From JAICJC01 sp963695025 (GTDB lineage: Bacteria; Actinomycetota; Thermoleophilia; Gaiellales; JAICJC01): a DNA stretch of 64,000 bases. This document shows, piece after piece, positions 37,202-45,853 of this stretch (positions are counted from its first letter, which is position 1; each line of letters begins with the position of its first letter). Below the pieces are notes generated by a model, which worked only from the letters and a program-made list of their open reading frames with translations, was not told the DNA's origin and did not search any database. The translations under genes and the position numbers were made by a program. Location of the stretch: the NCBI GenBank assembly GCA_963695025.1, contig CAVOFQ010000003.1:1178001-1242000 (forward strand), read 5' to 3'.

Positions 37202-38467
37202 GTGGAGCGGTTGCGATTGACACAGGCCGAGGTCGCGAGCGTGGTGCGCACGCTGCGGCCGACCACCGCCCGCCGCGACGACGTCGCCGCGGCGGTCGCC
37301 GACATCGTCGAGATGGTGCGAAACGGCGGCGACGAGGCGGTGCGAAGGCTCACCCTGCGCCTCGACGGCGTCGACGTGGCCAACCCGCGGGTGCCCGCAG
37401 AGGCCATGGCGGCGGCGGTTGCCGGCCTCGCCCCGGCGGTGCGCGACGCGCTGGAGCTGCTGGCCGCGAACGTCCGCACGGTCGCCACCGAGCTGATGCC
37501 GCGACCGACCCGGGTGACGTTGCCCCAGGGCCAGGTCGTCGCCAGCCGGCCGGTGCCCGTCCGGCGCGCCGGCGTCTACGTCCCGGGAGGCCTGGCCGCC
37601 TACCCGTCCAGCGCGGTCATGGCGATCGTGCCGGCCCAGGTTGCCCGCGTGCCGGGCATCGCGATCTGCTCGCCCCCGGGCCCCGACGGCCTGCCGCACG
37701 CGACCGCCCTGGCGGCCTGCGGGATCCTGGGAGTGGAGGAGGTGTACGCCGTCGGCGGCGCGCAGGCGGTCGCCGCGCTCGCGCTCGGAACCGAGCGGAT
37801 GCCGCGCGTCGACCTGCTCGTGGGGCCGGGCAACGCCTACGTCGAGGAGGCGAAACGGAGCCTGTTCGGGGAGGTCGGCATCGAGTCGCTGGCGGGGCCG
37901 AGCGAGCTCGTCGTCGTCGCCGACGAGACCGCACCCGCCGAGTCGGTCGCGTGGGACCTCCTGGCCCAGCTCGAGCACGGTCCCGGCGCCCAGTCGGTGC
38001 TCGTCTCGACCGATGCCGGACTGCTCGACGAGGTGTCCGCCCTGCTGCCGCCGCAGAGCGCTGCGGTGATCATCGAGGCCGACTCGATCGACACCGCATT
38101 CGCGTTCGTGAACGCACATGCCCCCGAGCACGTCCAGCTGGTGATGGCCGGAGCGGAAGAGGCCCTCGAGCGCATCCACCATGCGGGCGCCATCTTCATC
38201 GGCCCGTATGCCGGTGCGGCCTTCGGCGACTACATCGCCGGCTCGAACCACATTCTCCCGACCGGCGGGCACAGCCGGTTCTCGTCGGGCCTCGGGCCGG
38301 CGGCATTCGTGCGGACGCAGGAGGTCGTCGAGGTGAGCGCGGAGGCGTGTGAACGACTGGCCGAGGCGGTGGTCGTTCTGGCCGACGCCGAGGGATTCCC
38401 CGGCCACGGACGCTCGGCGCAGGTGCGCGCGGACGCCCTGGCCCGAACATCAAGGACGGTGGGATGA
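37202..38467 (+). CDS. hisD: Histidinol dehydrogenase
   Basis: 421 residues; NAD-dependent four-electron oxidation of L-histidinol to L-histidine, last two steps of the pathway. Seen: VRRAGVYVPGGLAAYPSSAVM, GVEEVYAVGGAQAVAALALG, VGPGNAYVEEAKR, AGPSELVVVADE, QLEHGPGAQ (Zn/catalytic His-Gln) and DYIAGSNHILPTGG. GTG 37202 is 9 bases after a -10 like TACGAT. No other his gene adjoins. The stop overlaps ridA (ATGA). Confidence 0.95.
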   Translation: MERLRLTQAEVASVVRTLRPTTARRDDVAAAVADIVEMVRNGGDEAVRRLTLRLDGVDVANPRVPAEAMAAAVAGLAPAVRDALELLAANVRTVATELMPRPTRVTLPQGQVVASRPVPVRRAGVYVPGGLAAYPSSAVMAIVPAQVARVPGIAICSPPGPDGLPHATALAACGILGVEEVYAVGGAQAVAALALGTERMPRVDLLVGPGNAYVEEAKRSLFGEVGIESLAGPSELVVVADETAPAESVAWDLLAQLEHGPGAQSVLVSTDAGLLDEVSALLPPQSAAVIIEADSIDTAFAFVNAHAPEHVQLVMAGAEEALERIHHAGAIFIGPYAGAAFGDYIAGSNHILPTGGHSRFSSGLGPAAFVRTQEVVEVSAEACERLAEAVVVLADAEGFPGHGRSAQVRADALARTSRTVG

Positions 38468-38853
38468 GCGAACGCACGGTGATCGCGACCGACGGAGCGC
38501 CCCGGCCCTACGCGGGTGCCCCCTACAACCAGGCGATCAGGGCGGCCGGCCTGGTCTTCTGCGCCGGCCAGGTCGGGCTCGATCCGGCCTCCGGGACGAT
38601 GGTCCGGGGTGGCGTCGAGGCCCAGGCGCAGCGGGCGATGCAGAATCTGGGGGCCGTGCTCGAGGCCGCGGGCTCGTCGTTCGACCAGGTCCTGAAGACG
38701 ACCGTCTTCGTCGCCGATCTGGCCGACTTTACGACGGTGAACGAGGTGTACGCGACGTTCTTCGGCGATCTGCCGCCGGCCCGCTCGACCGTGCAGGTCG
38801 CCGGACTGCCCGCGGCGGCACTGGTCGAGATCGAGGCCATCGCCCTCGCGTAG
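38464..38853 (+). CDS. ridA: RidA/YjgF enamine/imine deaminase family protein
   Basis: 129 residues, normal for RidA. It hydrolyses reactive 2-aminoacrylate and related imines from PLP enzymes. Seen: GAPYNQAIRAAGLVFCAGQVG, TTVFVADLADFTTVNEVY and PPARSTVQVAGLPAAALVEIEAIA with the substrate-binding Arg. Coupled to hisD. Confidence 0.9.
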   Translation: MSERTVIATDGAPRPYAGAPYNQAIRAAGLVFCAGQVGLDPASGTMVRGGVEAQAQRAMQNLGAVLEAAGSSFDQVLKTTVFVADLADFTTVNEVYATFFGDLPPARSTVQVAGLPAAALVEIEAIALA

Positions 38854-38876
38854 CGGCCGTCCGGGAGAGCCGCCCG

Positions 38877-38882
38877 TAGACT
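38877..38882 (+). promoter_or_regulatory. -10 box for a leaderless nucleotidyltransferase transcript
   Basis: TAGACT, 6 bases before GTG 38889. Confidence 0.45.
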
Positions 38883-38888
38883 CCGGCC

Positions 38889-40152
38889 GTGCGCGAACCG
38901 CTCCAGATCGGTGGCCCGGGCGATCCGCTGGCCGAGGTGTGGCAGGCCGCCCGGGACGCGGCCGCCGGCGCCCGCGTGTATGCGGTCGGAGGGCCCGTGC
39001 GCGATCTGCTGCGGGGTGCGCCCAGCCGTGACGCGGACATCGCCGTCGACGGGGACGCCGCGAAGCTCGCCCGCCGGCTCGCCGAGGTGCTCGGGGCAAC
39101 CCGGGTCACCGTCCACAAGGCGTTCGGGACCGCCGTCGTGCGCACCGACGGCGTGCGCATCGACGTCGCCGCGACCCGCAGCGAGACCTACCCGCGGCCC
39201 GCGGCGTTGCCGGTCGTCGCGCCGGCGGGCATCGAGGCCGATCTGGGCCGGCGTGACTTCACCGTGAACGCACTGGCGGCGGTGCTGACGGACCCCGGAT
39301 TCGGCGCGGTGCTCGATCCGTTCGGCGGCCGGGCCGACCTGGAATCCCGCCTGATCCGGGTGCTGCACCCGGCATCGTTCCGCGACGATCCCACCCGGCT
39401 CGTGCGCGCGGTGCGCTACGCGGCCCGGCTCGGGCTCGCTCTCGAGCGCGGGCACGGAGGAGCGCGCGCACGAGGCGGTCGCGGCCGGGCTCGTCGACGA
39501 GCTGTCCGGAGCGCGGGTGCGCGCCGAGCTGGTCGCCCTCCTGGGCGAATCGCCCGCCACGATCGCGGCCGCGCTGGCGCTGGCCGGCGATCTGGGACTC
39601 CTGGTCGCGATACACCCCGCTCTCGCCGGTGCCCCTGTCGCTGGCGATCGCATCGAGCGGGTGGACGAGCTGCGAGGGCGGTTCGGGCCGCGGGTGCCGC
39701 CGTGGCGCGTGCGGCTGGCGGTGATCGTGCGCGCCGCGGGCGACGCACAGGTGGCCGCGCTGACCGACCGGCTGCGGCTGCGGCGAGGCGATGCCGTGGC
39801 CGTGCGTGCGGCGGCGACGGCACCGGCGCGCCTGGGAGCGCGGCTGGCGGCGGTCGCCGATCCGGCCGATGTGGCCGAGCTGCTCGACCCGCTGCCGCTG
39901 GATGCGGCGCTCGTGCTCGCGGCCGGCACCGGGCCGGGCGCCCGCCCGGCCGAGCTCTACCTCGACCGGCTGCGCGGCATCCGCCTCGAGATCGACGGCA
40001 CCGTGCTGCGCGACGAGCTCGGCCTCGCGCAGTCGCCTCGGGTCGGAGAGGTGCTGGCCGAGCTGCTGCGACGCAAGCGAAACGGCCAGCTGGCCGACCG
40101 CCGCTCCGAGATCGCCGCGGCGCGGGAGCTCGTGGGGCGGGCGGCCTCGTGA
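38889..40152 (+). pseudogene. CCA-adding/poly(A) polymerase family nucleotidyltransferase, one frame break
   Basis: About 420 residues when joined. Class II nucleotidyltransferase head: VYAVGGPVRDLLRGAPSRDADIAV in two parts (GG-RDxxxG and DxD), then GRRDFTVNALA and DPTRLVRAVRYAARLGLAL. The C-terminal helical part (ATIAAALALAGDLGLLVAI) follows the break near 39452 (an extra g). It matures tRNA 3' ends (CCA, or only CC or A) or adds poly(A). No HD domain is seen, so it is not the E. coli-type multi-function form. Confidence 0.85.
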
Positions 40153-40179
40153 CCGGGCCTCGCCTGGGACTCCGGCCCG

Positions 40180-40917
40180 GTGCCGGTGCTGCGCTGGCGG
40201 TCGGCGCCCGAGGGCGTGGAGGTGGCGTTCACGTCGCGCCGGGGAGGCACCTCCGAGGGGCCGTTCGCGTCGCTCAACCTCGGCGCGCTGACCGCGGACG
40301 ACCCCGCCAGCGTGGCCGAGAACCGGCGCCGTGCGGTGACCGCGGGCCGCGGAGACCCGGCCCATGCCACGATGGCCTGGCAGGTGCACGGAAGCGACGT
40401 CCGCGAGGTGACCGCGGAGCCCGCCGGCGGGCGGTTCCTCGAGCCGGGCAAGGAGCCGTTCCCGCGCTCCGACGGTCTCGTCACCTCGCTGGCGGGGCGG
40501 CCGCTGATGCTGCTGACCGCCGACTGCATCCCGGTCGCGGTCGCCCGTGCCGGCGGCGGCCGCCTGGCGGTGCTGCACGCCGGCTGGCGCGGCCTGGAGG
40601 CCGGCATCTGCGAGCGCGGTGCCGAGGCCGTCGGCGGCGAGGTTGTGGGCGCGGTCGGGCCGGGCGCCGGGCCGTGCTGCTACGAGGTCGGCGACGACGT
40701 GGCCGAGCGGCTGCGGGCCCGCTTTGGCGGCGACGTCGTCCGCGACCGGCACGCCGATCTGTGGCTGTGCGCGCGGCGGGCGCTCGAGGCGGCCGGTGCG
40801 CGGGACGTCGTCGTTGCGGGCGAGTGCACCATCTGCACGCCGGATCGCTACTTCTCGCACCGGCGCGACCACGGTGTGACGGGCCGCCAGGGAGTGGTCG
40901 GGGTGCTGCATGGTTGA
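40180..40917 (+). CDS. pgeF: PgeF/YfiH laccase-domain protein (peptidoglycan editing or purine nucleosidase-type)
   Basis: 245 residues. Seen: SRRGGTSEGPFASLNLG, MAWQVHGSDV (His), LLTADCIPVAVA (Cys), VLHAGWRGLEAG (His) and GPGAGPCCYEVGDDV, RYFSHRRD. Cu/Zn-dependent purine nucleoside phosphorylase/adenosine deaminase activity and cytoplasmic peptidoglycan precursor editing are reported for the family. GTG 40180 is the likely start. It overlaps yggS by 8 bases. Confidence 0.88.
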   Translation: MPVLRWRSAPEGVEVAFTSRRGGTSEGPFASLNLGALTADDPASVAENRRRAVTAGRGDPAHATMAWQVHGSDVREVTAEPAGGRFLEPGKEPFPRSDGLVTSLAGRPLMLLTADCIPVAVARAGGGRLAVLHAGWRGLEAGICERGAEAVGGEVVGAVGPGAGPCCYEVGDDVAERLRARFGGDVVRDRHADLWLCARRALEAAGARDVVVAGECTICTPDRYFSHRRDHGVTGRQGVVGVLHG

Positions 40918-41572
40918 CGCCGCCGTCGTCTCGGCCAACCTCGCCCGGATCCGCGAACTGGTGGGCCCCGGTGTCGAGATCCTGGCCGCGACCAAGTACG
41001 TGGAGCGCCGCCGAGCTGCCCGCACTCCACGAGGCCGGCATCGCACTGGTGGGCGAGAACCGCACCGACGCACTCGCCGCCAAGCAGGCGGAGTTCGGCG
41101 ACCTGTTCACGTGGGACTTCATCGGGCACGTCCAGAGCCGCAAGGTGCGTGACCTGGTCGGCCGCGTGCGCCTCATCCACGCCGTCGACTCCCACTCGGC
41201 GTGCGAGCAGATCGAGACCCGGCGGGAGCCGGGCGCGACCATCGACTGCCTGCTGCAGGTGAACGTCGCCGGCGAGGGCACCAAGGCCGGGGTCGCACCG
41301 GCCGAGCGTGGACGCCTTCCTGGAGGCGGCCGCAGCCGCTTGCCGGCGTTCGCTTCTGCGGCCTCATGACCATGCCGCCCGCCGTCGCCGATCCCGAGCT
41401 CGCCCGGCCGTGGTTTGCGGCACTGCGCGAGCTGCGCGACCGGCTGGCCCCGCGGTGGGCCGGGCGGCACGAGTTCACGCACCTCAGCATGGGCACGAGC
41501 CAGGACTTCGCCGTCGCCGCGCAGGAGGGTGCCACGATCGTACGGGTGGGCGGCGTCCTGTACGGGCGGTAG
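40910..41572 (+). pseudogene. yggS: YggS-type PLP homeostasis protein, three frame breaks
   Basis: About 219 residues when repaired. Seen: ARIRELVGPGVEILAATKYV (PLP Lys), HEAGIALVGENRTDALAAK, WDFIGHVQSRKVRDLV, QVNVAGEGTKAGVAPAE, FCGLMTMPP and LSMGTSQDFAVAAQEGATIVRVG. The three +1 breaks are near 41004, 41309 and 41335. Conserved place between pgeF and sepF is typical of Gram-positive division clusters. Sequence error is likely because all catalytic parts remain. Confidence 0.85.
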
Positions 41573-41585
41573 AGTTCTCCGGTAC

Positions 41586-42131
41586 ATGGCCCTGAGCGAT
41601 CTGTGGAACTCGACGCTGGTCTACTTCGGTGTGCGCGAGGAGGACTGGGAGGACGAGTACGACGACGACGGATCCGCTGCCCATGAGGATCTGGAGCAGG
41701 TCTACAGCGAACGCCCAAATGTCCGCCGGCTGTCACCGCGGCGGCGTCCTGGAGCCGAATTCGACGACATCTTCTCGGAGGAGGCACCGCGGGCGGTGCC
41801 GATACGGGGAGGGCGCGGAGGCCCGCCGGCGGCCCAAAACGGACACCGCGCCGCCGGGCAGGTGTCGCTGGTGGTGCCGAAGAGCTTCAACGACGCCCAG
41901 AAGGTGGCCGACAAGCTCAAGGCCGACGTGCCGGTGATCATCAATCTTCAGAGCGCCGACCCCGAGCTGGCCAAACGGCTCGTCGACTTCGCAAGCGGGC
42001 TCACGTACGCCCTGGACGGGTCGATGCAGCGCGTGGCCGACCGCGTGTTCCTGCTGACGCCGAGCTCCATCGCGGTCTCGGCCGAGGACAAGGCGCTCCT
42101 CATGGAGCGCGGCTTCTTCAACCAGTACTGA
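41586..42131 (+). CDS. sepF: Cell division protein SepF
   Basis: 181 residues; membrane-binding partner and anchor of FtsZ in Actinobacteria. N-terminal amphipathic start MALSDLWNSTLVYFG, acidic linker (EEDWEDEYDDD), then the SepF fold VSLVVPKSFNDAQKVADKL, VIINLQSADPELAKRLVDFASGL and RVADRVFLLTPSSIAVS. A -10 TAGAGT lies 10 bases before the ATG. Typical neighbour of yggS, proC, yggT and divIVA. Confidence 0.95.
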   Translation: MALSDLWNSTLVYFGVREEDWEDEYDDDGSAAHEDLEQVYSERPNVRRLSPRRRPGAEFDDIFSEEAPRAVPIRGGRGGPPAAQNGHRAAGQVSLVVPKSFNDAQKVADKLKADVPVIINLQSADPELAKRLVDFASGLTYALDGSMQRVADRVFLLTPSSIAVSAEDKALLMERGFFNQY

Positions 42132-42166
42132 CGCCCGCACCCGGGCGGCGATACGCTACCGGGCCG

Positions 42167-42979
42167 ATGAGCGCCAACCCCCCCGTGCTCGGCCTGCTCG
42201 GCGCCGGCAACATCGCCTCGGCGATGGTGGCCGGCTGGTGCATCGCGGACCCCGGCATGGGCGAGCGCATCGTCGTGACCGATCGCGGCTCCGGCCGGGC
42301 GGCCGCGCTGGCCGAGCGCCACGGGCTGCGCCATGTCACGGCCAACGCCGACGTCGTCGCCGCGGCCGACATCGTCGTCCTGTGCGTGAAGCCGGTCGAC
42401 GTCGAGAAGGTGCTGCGCGAGGTCTCGGGCCTGGTGACCCCGAGAAAGTCGATCGCCTCGGTCGCGGCCGGCGTGGGCACCGCGACGCTCGAGACCATCC
42501 TCGACGTGGACGCCCCGGTGTTCCGGTTCATGCCCAACGTCGGTGTCCGCGTGGGGGCGGGCACGCTGGCGTTCTCGGCCGGGAGGTTCAACGACACCGC
42601 CGCAGAGCAGGCGGTGCTCGAAGCGTTCTCGTTGCTGGGCGAGGTGGTGCCGCTCGAGGAGCGCCTGTTCGACGCCGCGACGGCACTCTCGGGCTCAGGC
42701 CCGGCATTCCTTGGCCTCATCATCGAGGCGTTCGAGGACGCCGGCATCGTCGCCGGCCTGACCTACGCCGACGCCCGGCGACTGTTTCTCTCGACGGTCG
42801 CGGGCACGGCGGCCCTCCTGCGCGCCGACGACCTCGGCTGCTCGGATCTGCGGCGGATGGTCACGAGCCCCGGGGGCACCGCCGCCGCCGGGCTGGCATC
42901 GATGGAGCGGGGCGGGGTGCGCGGAGCCATCATCGACGGCGTGTCGGCCGCAGCACGTCGGGCCGGCGAGCTAGGCTGA
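42167..42979 (+). CDS. proC: Pyrroline-5-carboxylate reductase
   Basis: 270 residues; NAD(P)H-dependent last step of proline synthesis. Seen: LGLLGAGNIASAMVAGW (Rossmann), VLCVKPVDVEKVL, FRFMPNVGVRVGAGTLAF, the ProC signature ALSGSGPAFLGLIIEAF and VTSPGGTAAAGLASME. -10 like TACGCT 9 bases before the ATG. Confidence 0.95.
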   Translation: MSANPPVLGLLGAGNIASAMVAGWCIADPGMGERIVVTDRGSGRAAALAERHGLRHVTANADVVAAADIVVLCVKPVDVEKVLREVSGLVTPRKSIASVAAGVGTATLETILDVDAPVFRFMPNVGVRVGAGTLAFSAGRFNDTAAEQAVLEAFSLLGEVVPLEERLFDAATALSGSGPAFLGLIIEAFEDAGIVAGLTYADARRLFLSTVAGTAALLRADDLGCSDLRRMVTSPGGTAAAGLASMERGGVRGAIIDGVSAAARRAGELG

Positions 42980-42987
42980 CGCCGACG

Positions 42988-43266
42988 ATGGGGATCACAA
43001 CAGCCGAGCAGTTCGTCTTCTCGCTGTACCTGGTCTATTCGCTCCTCGTCATCGTCTATGTGCTGATGTCGTGGCTGCGGCTGCCCTACAGCATCTGGAT
43101 CGGCCGCGTGCGGGGATTCCTGCACGACACGGTCGAGCCCGTCCTGGGGCCGATCCGGGGCGTGCTCCCGCCGCTGGGCGGACTCGACCTCAGCCCGCTC
43201 GTCCTGCTGATCGGGCTGTCGGTGGTCGAGCGGGTCCTGATCGCCGTGCTCGACGGCTTCCGCTAA
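42988..43266 (+). CDS. YggT-family membrane protein
   Basis: 92 residues with two hydrophobic helices (FVFSLYLVYSLLVIVYVLMS and LDLSPLVLLIGLSVVERVLI) and the family loop RGFLHDTVEPVLGPIRGVLPP. Function unresolved; linked to cell division and osmotic/ion stress by gene context. Always near sepF/divIVA in Gram-positives. Confidence 0.9.
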   Translation: MGITTAEQFVFSLYLVYSLLVIVYVLMSWLRLPYSIWIGRVRGFLHDTVEPVLGPIRGVLPPLGGLDLSPLVLLIGLSVVERVLIAVLDGFR

Positions 43267-43319
43267 ACCCGCTCCTCCGCGCGGGCAGGAGTCCGGATAC
43301 CGGCACCGAACCGGCCGGT

Positions 43320-43856
43320 ATGACGATGTCACCTGCAGAGCTGCGACACGAACGCCCCGGGCGCGGGCTGCTCGGGTACCGCCGTACCGACGTCGACCGG
43401 CTGCTGGTCGAGGCGACCGTGGCCTACGAGGCCGTGTGGCGCGAGCGCGCCGACCTCCAGGACACGGTGCACGAGCTGCAGCAGGAGGTCAGCCGCCACC
43501 GCGAGGGCGAGCAGGCGATGCGAAACGCGCTTGTGACCGCCGAGCGGGCGGCCGACGAGATGCGCGCGAGCGCGTCACGCCAGGCCGAGCTGATCGTGCG
43601 GGAGGCCGAGGCCAAGAGCCGCGATCTCGTCCACGAGGCCTACGCCGAGCGTGAGCGCGTCCGCCGTGAAGGCTCGCGCATGCAGGCCGAGGAGGCCGAG
43701 TTCCGGCTGCGCCTGCGCGCCCTCCTGGGCGCGATCCTCGAGGCCGTCCGCGACCACGAGCAGCGGCTGGCGGGATCCGACGCGGCGCGGACCCCGGCGC
43801 CCGGCGACACCCAGCAGATCCCGGCGCAGACGGACGACGTCGTCCGCGCCCACTGA
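43320..43856 (+). CDS. divIVA: DivIVA-domain protein
   Basis: 178 residues. Divergent DivIVA start (GLLGYRRTDVDRLLVEATVAYEAVW) followed by a long coiled coil (DLQDTVHELQQEVSRHREGE to EEAEFRLRLRALL) and a Pro/Gln tail. DivIVA/Wag31 proteins mark curved membrane at poles and septa and recruit wall synthesis. Two Met codons (43320, 43326) are possible starts. The family N-terminal Arg/Phe patch is weak, so it may be a paralogue rather than the main polar protein. Confidence 0.8.
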   Translation: MTMSPAELRHERPGRGLLGYRRTDVDRLLVEATVAYEAVWRERADLQDTVHELQQEVSRHREGEQAMRNALVTAERAADEMRASASRQAELIVREAEAKSRDLVHEAYAERERVRREGSRMQAEEAEFRLRLRALLGAILEAVRDHEQRLAGSDAARTPAPGDTQQIPAQTDDVVRAH

Positions 43857-43882
43857 GGAACTGGCCGCCGAAAGGGCGTCGG

Positions 43883-43888
43883 TATACT
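43883..43888 (+). promoter_or_regulatory. -10 box before the DksA-like gene
   Basis: TATACT, the best -10 of the region; 20-base leader with GGGGGGTGA before ATG 43909, so this gene is not leaderless. Confidence 0.5.
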
Positions 43889-43908
43889 CATGAGCCGGGG
43901 GGTGACCC

Positions 43909-44277
43909 ATGGCCGTGAGCGTCGACATCGAAGCCGTCAAGCGCCGCTTGGTTGCGGAGCGGACGGGAATTCTGGAAGAGCGCCGGCGGCTGCTGGAGGA
44001 CACCTCACGGTCGCCGGAGGCCGCCGCCGATGACGACGGGGGCGACACGCACAAGCCCGACGGCTCCTCCGAGACGCTCGACCGCGAGGTCTCACTCTCG
44101 CTCGAGGACAACGCCGACCACCTGCTCGCAGCGATCGACTCGGCGCTGGCACGGGTTGCGGCCGGCGCCTACGGCAACTGCGAGCGCTGCGGAGAGGTGA
44201 TCGGACGCGAGCGTCTGGAGGCCCTGCCGTGGGCGACGAAGTGCATCGCGTGCAAGCGTCTGGAGGAGCGGGGCTGA
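43909..44277 (+). CDS. DksA/TraR-type zinc-finger protein
   Basis: 122 residues. Long N-terminal helix pair (VKRRLVAERTGILEERRRLL, SLSLEDNADHLLAAIDSALARV) and a C4 zinc finger: C99ERC102 and C-IAC near residues 113-116 (NCERCGEVIG, KCIACKRLEE). Similar proteins bind the RNA polymerase secondary channel. It lacks the DxxDxA coiled-coil tip of true DksA, so an RNA-polymerase role is only probable. A CarD/TraR-like modulator is an alternative. Confidence 0.8.
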   Translation: MAVSVDIEAVKRRLVAERTGILEERRRLLEDTSRSPEAAADDDGGDTHKPDGSSETLDREVSLSLEDNADHLLAAIDSALARVAAGAYGNCERCGEVIGRERLEALPWATKCIACKRLEERG

Positions 44278-44282
44278 TCCAC

Positions 44283-44816
44283 GTGGAGGCAGAGCCCCGG
44301 TCGGTGCACCGGGCGGGGTCGTTGCAGTGGGCGGGCCTCGCGGCGGTCGCGATCGCCGCGATCGTCGCCGATCAGGTGACCAAGCGCGCGATCGAGCGGC
44401 GGCTGGCACTGGAGGAGTCCCACCGGGTGCTCCCGTTCCTCTCGATCACGCACGTGCGCAACAACGGGATCGCGTTTGGGATCTTCCCGGGCAAGCTCGC
44501 CGTCGTGTCGGTGCTGACGGCCGTCGCGGTCGTGTGGATGCTGGTGCACTTCGCCCGCTCCGGGTCGCGCCACGTGCTGTTTCCGGTCGCGCTCGGGCTC
44601 CTTGTCGGGGGGAGCGTCTCGAACCTGGCCGACCGGCTTCGAGACGGCCACGTCACCGACTTCATCCACATCAGCCACTGGCCGACGTTCAACCTCGCCG
44701 ACAGCTTCATCGTGATCGGGGTCGCGCTCCTGGCGCTCGGCCTGATCCGGGTCGAGCACCGGGCGGGCCCGGCTTCGACAGACTCCGAGGGGCCGACGGA
44801 GCTCGAGCTGCCGTGA
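44283..44816 (+). CDS. lspA: Lipoprotein signal peptidase (signal peptidase II)
   Basis: 177 residues, four membrane helices. Seen: AAIVADQVTKRAIERRL, RNNGIAFGI, SVSNLADRLRDGHVTDFI and FNLADSFIVIGVALLALG; the Asp in NLADR and in FNLAD are the catalytic pair. It cleaves prolipoproteins after lipid addition. The GTG 44283 start is provisional (alternative GTG 44304). Its TGA overlaps the next GTG. Confidence 0.93.
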   Translation: MEAEPRSVHRAGSLQWAGLAAVAIAAIVADQVTKRAIERRLALEESHRVLPFLSITHVRNNGIAFGIFPGKLAVVSVLTAVAVVWMLVHFARSGSRHVLFPVALGLLVGGSVSNLADRLRDGHVTDFIHISHWPTFNLADSFIVIGVALLALGLIRVEHRAGPASTDSEGPTELELP

Positions 44817-45706
44817 TCGAACTGCGGGTGGCGCCGGACTCCGGCGGCATGCGCCTCGACCGGTTCGTCGCCGCACATGCCGATGTCGGATCACGGGCGG
44901 AGGCCGAGCGGCTGATCGAGGCCGGCCGCGTGCTCGTCGACGGTGCGGCCCGGCCGAAGGCCCACCGGCTCGCTGCGGGCGCGGTCGTGACGCTGCCCGA
45001 GCCGGAGGTCGCCGCTGCGGGCCCGCCTCCGGCCGACCTCGGCGTGCCGGTCGTCTATGCCGACCAGAACCTGATGGTGGTCGACAAGCCCGCGGGTCTG
45101 CTCGTGCACTCGGTCCCGGGGTACTCGGCGCCCACGCTGGTCGATGCGCTGGCCGGCGCCGGCGTGGGCGGCGACGAGGGACGTCCGGGCATCGTCCACC
45201 GGCTCGACCGGGATACCTCGGGGCTGCTCCTGGTGGCGCGCGACCCCCGCACCCACGCGCGGCTGCAGTCGCTGCTGCGCCGGCGTCACATCGGCCGCAC
45301 CTACGTGGCGCTCGTGCGCGGCCGGCCGCGCTCGCGCCGCGGCCGGATCGAGGCGGCCATCGGCCGCGACCGCCGCGACCCCACCAGGATGTCGCTGGAC
45401 ACCGACCGCCCCCGCGACGCCGTCACCGACTTCGAGCTCACCGAGGCGCTGCACGGCCGCTCGCTTCTGCGGGTAACGCTGGGTACGGGCCGCACCCACC
45501 AGATCCGCGTCCACCTGGCCTCGATCGGGAACCCGGTCGTCGCCGACCCGGTCTACGGCCACGGCCCGGAGCTCGGCCTTGGGCGCCAGTTCCTGCACGC
45601 CGCCGAGCTGCGCCTGACCCATCCCGTCACCGGCGAGGAGATGCTCCTGCGCTCGGATCTGCCCCCCGATCTGGCCGCGGCGCTCGCGGCCGCCCGCATG
45701 GCGTAG
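44813..45706 (+). CDS. rluD: RluA/RluD-family 23S rRNA pseudouridine synthase
   Basis: 297 residues. N-terminal S4 domain (RLDRFVAAHADVGSRAEAERL) and catalytic domain with HRLDRDTSGLLLVARD (catalytic Asp), KPAGLLVHSV and LGTGRTHQIRVHLASIGNPV. Isomerises uridine in 23S rRNA. Usual partner downstream of lspA in many bacteria; GTGA overlap with lspA. RluD versus RluC/RluA is not separable by eye. Confidence 0.9.
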   Translation: MIELRVAPDSGGMRLDRFVAAHADVGSRAEAERLIEAGRVLVDGAARPKAHRLAAGAVVTLPEPEVAAAGPPPADLGVPVVYADQNLMVVDKPAGLLVHSVPGYSAPTLVDALAGAGVGGDEGRPGIVHRLDRDTSGLLLVARDPRTHARLQSLLRRRHIGRTYVALVRGRPRSRRGRIEAAIGRDRRDPTRMSLDTDRPRDAVTDFELTEALHGRSLLRVTLGTGRTHQIRVHLASIGNPVVADPVYGHGPELGLGRQFLHAAELRLTHPVTGEEMLLRSDLPPDLAAALAAARMA

Positions 45707-45717
45707 GCGGCGTTAGC

Positions 45718-45723
45718 TAGAAT
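45718..45723 (+). promoter_or_regulatory. Candidate -10 of the rpsB-tsf operon
   Basis: TAGAAT in the 147-base gap before rpsB. It leaves a 125-base leader with GC-rich stem-loops (CGCCGGCGG, CCGCGGCAGCCGCAGG areas). A leader of this size before rpsB may serve S2 autocontrol, but no known motif was verified. Confidence 0.45.
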
Positions 45724-45853
45724 CCCGGCCGCTTCTCCGTTCCAGTACCTCTACCCGGCGGATTCATGGTGCGCCGGCGGTGTCCCGCGGCAGCCGCAGG
45801 ACTCCGGAGCGCCCCGCCGGACATGCCACACCAACCGATCAGAAGGAGTGCCC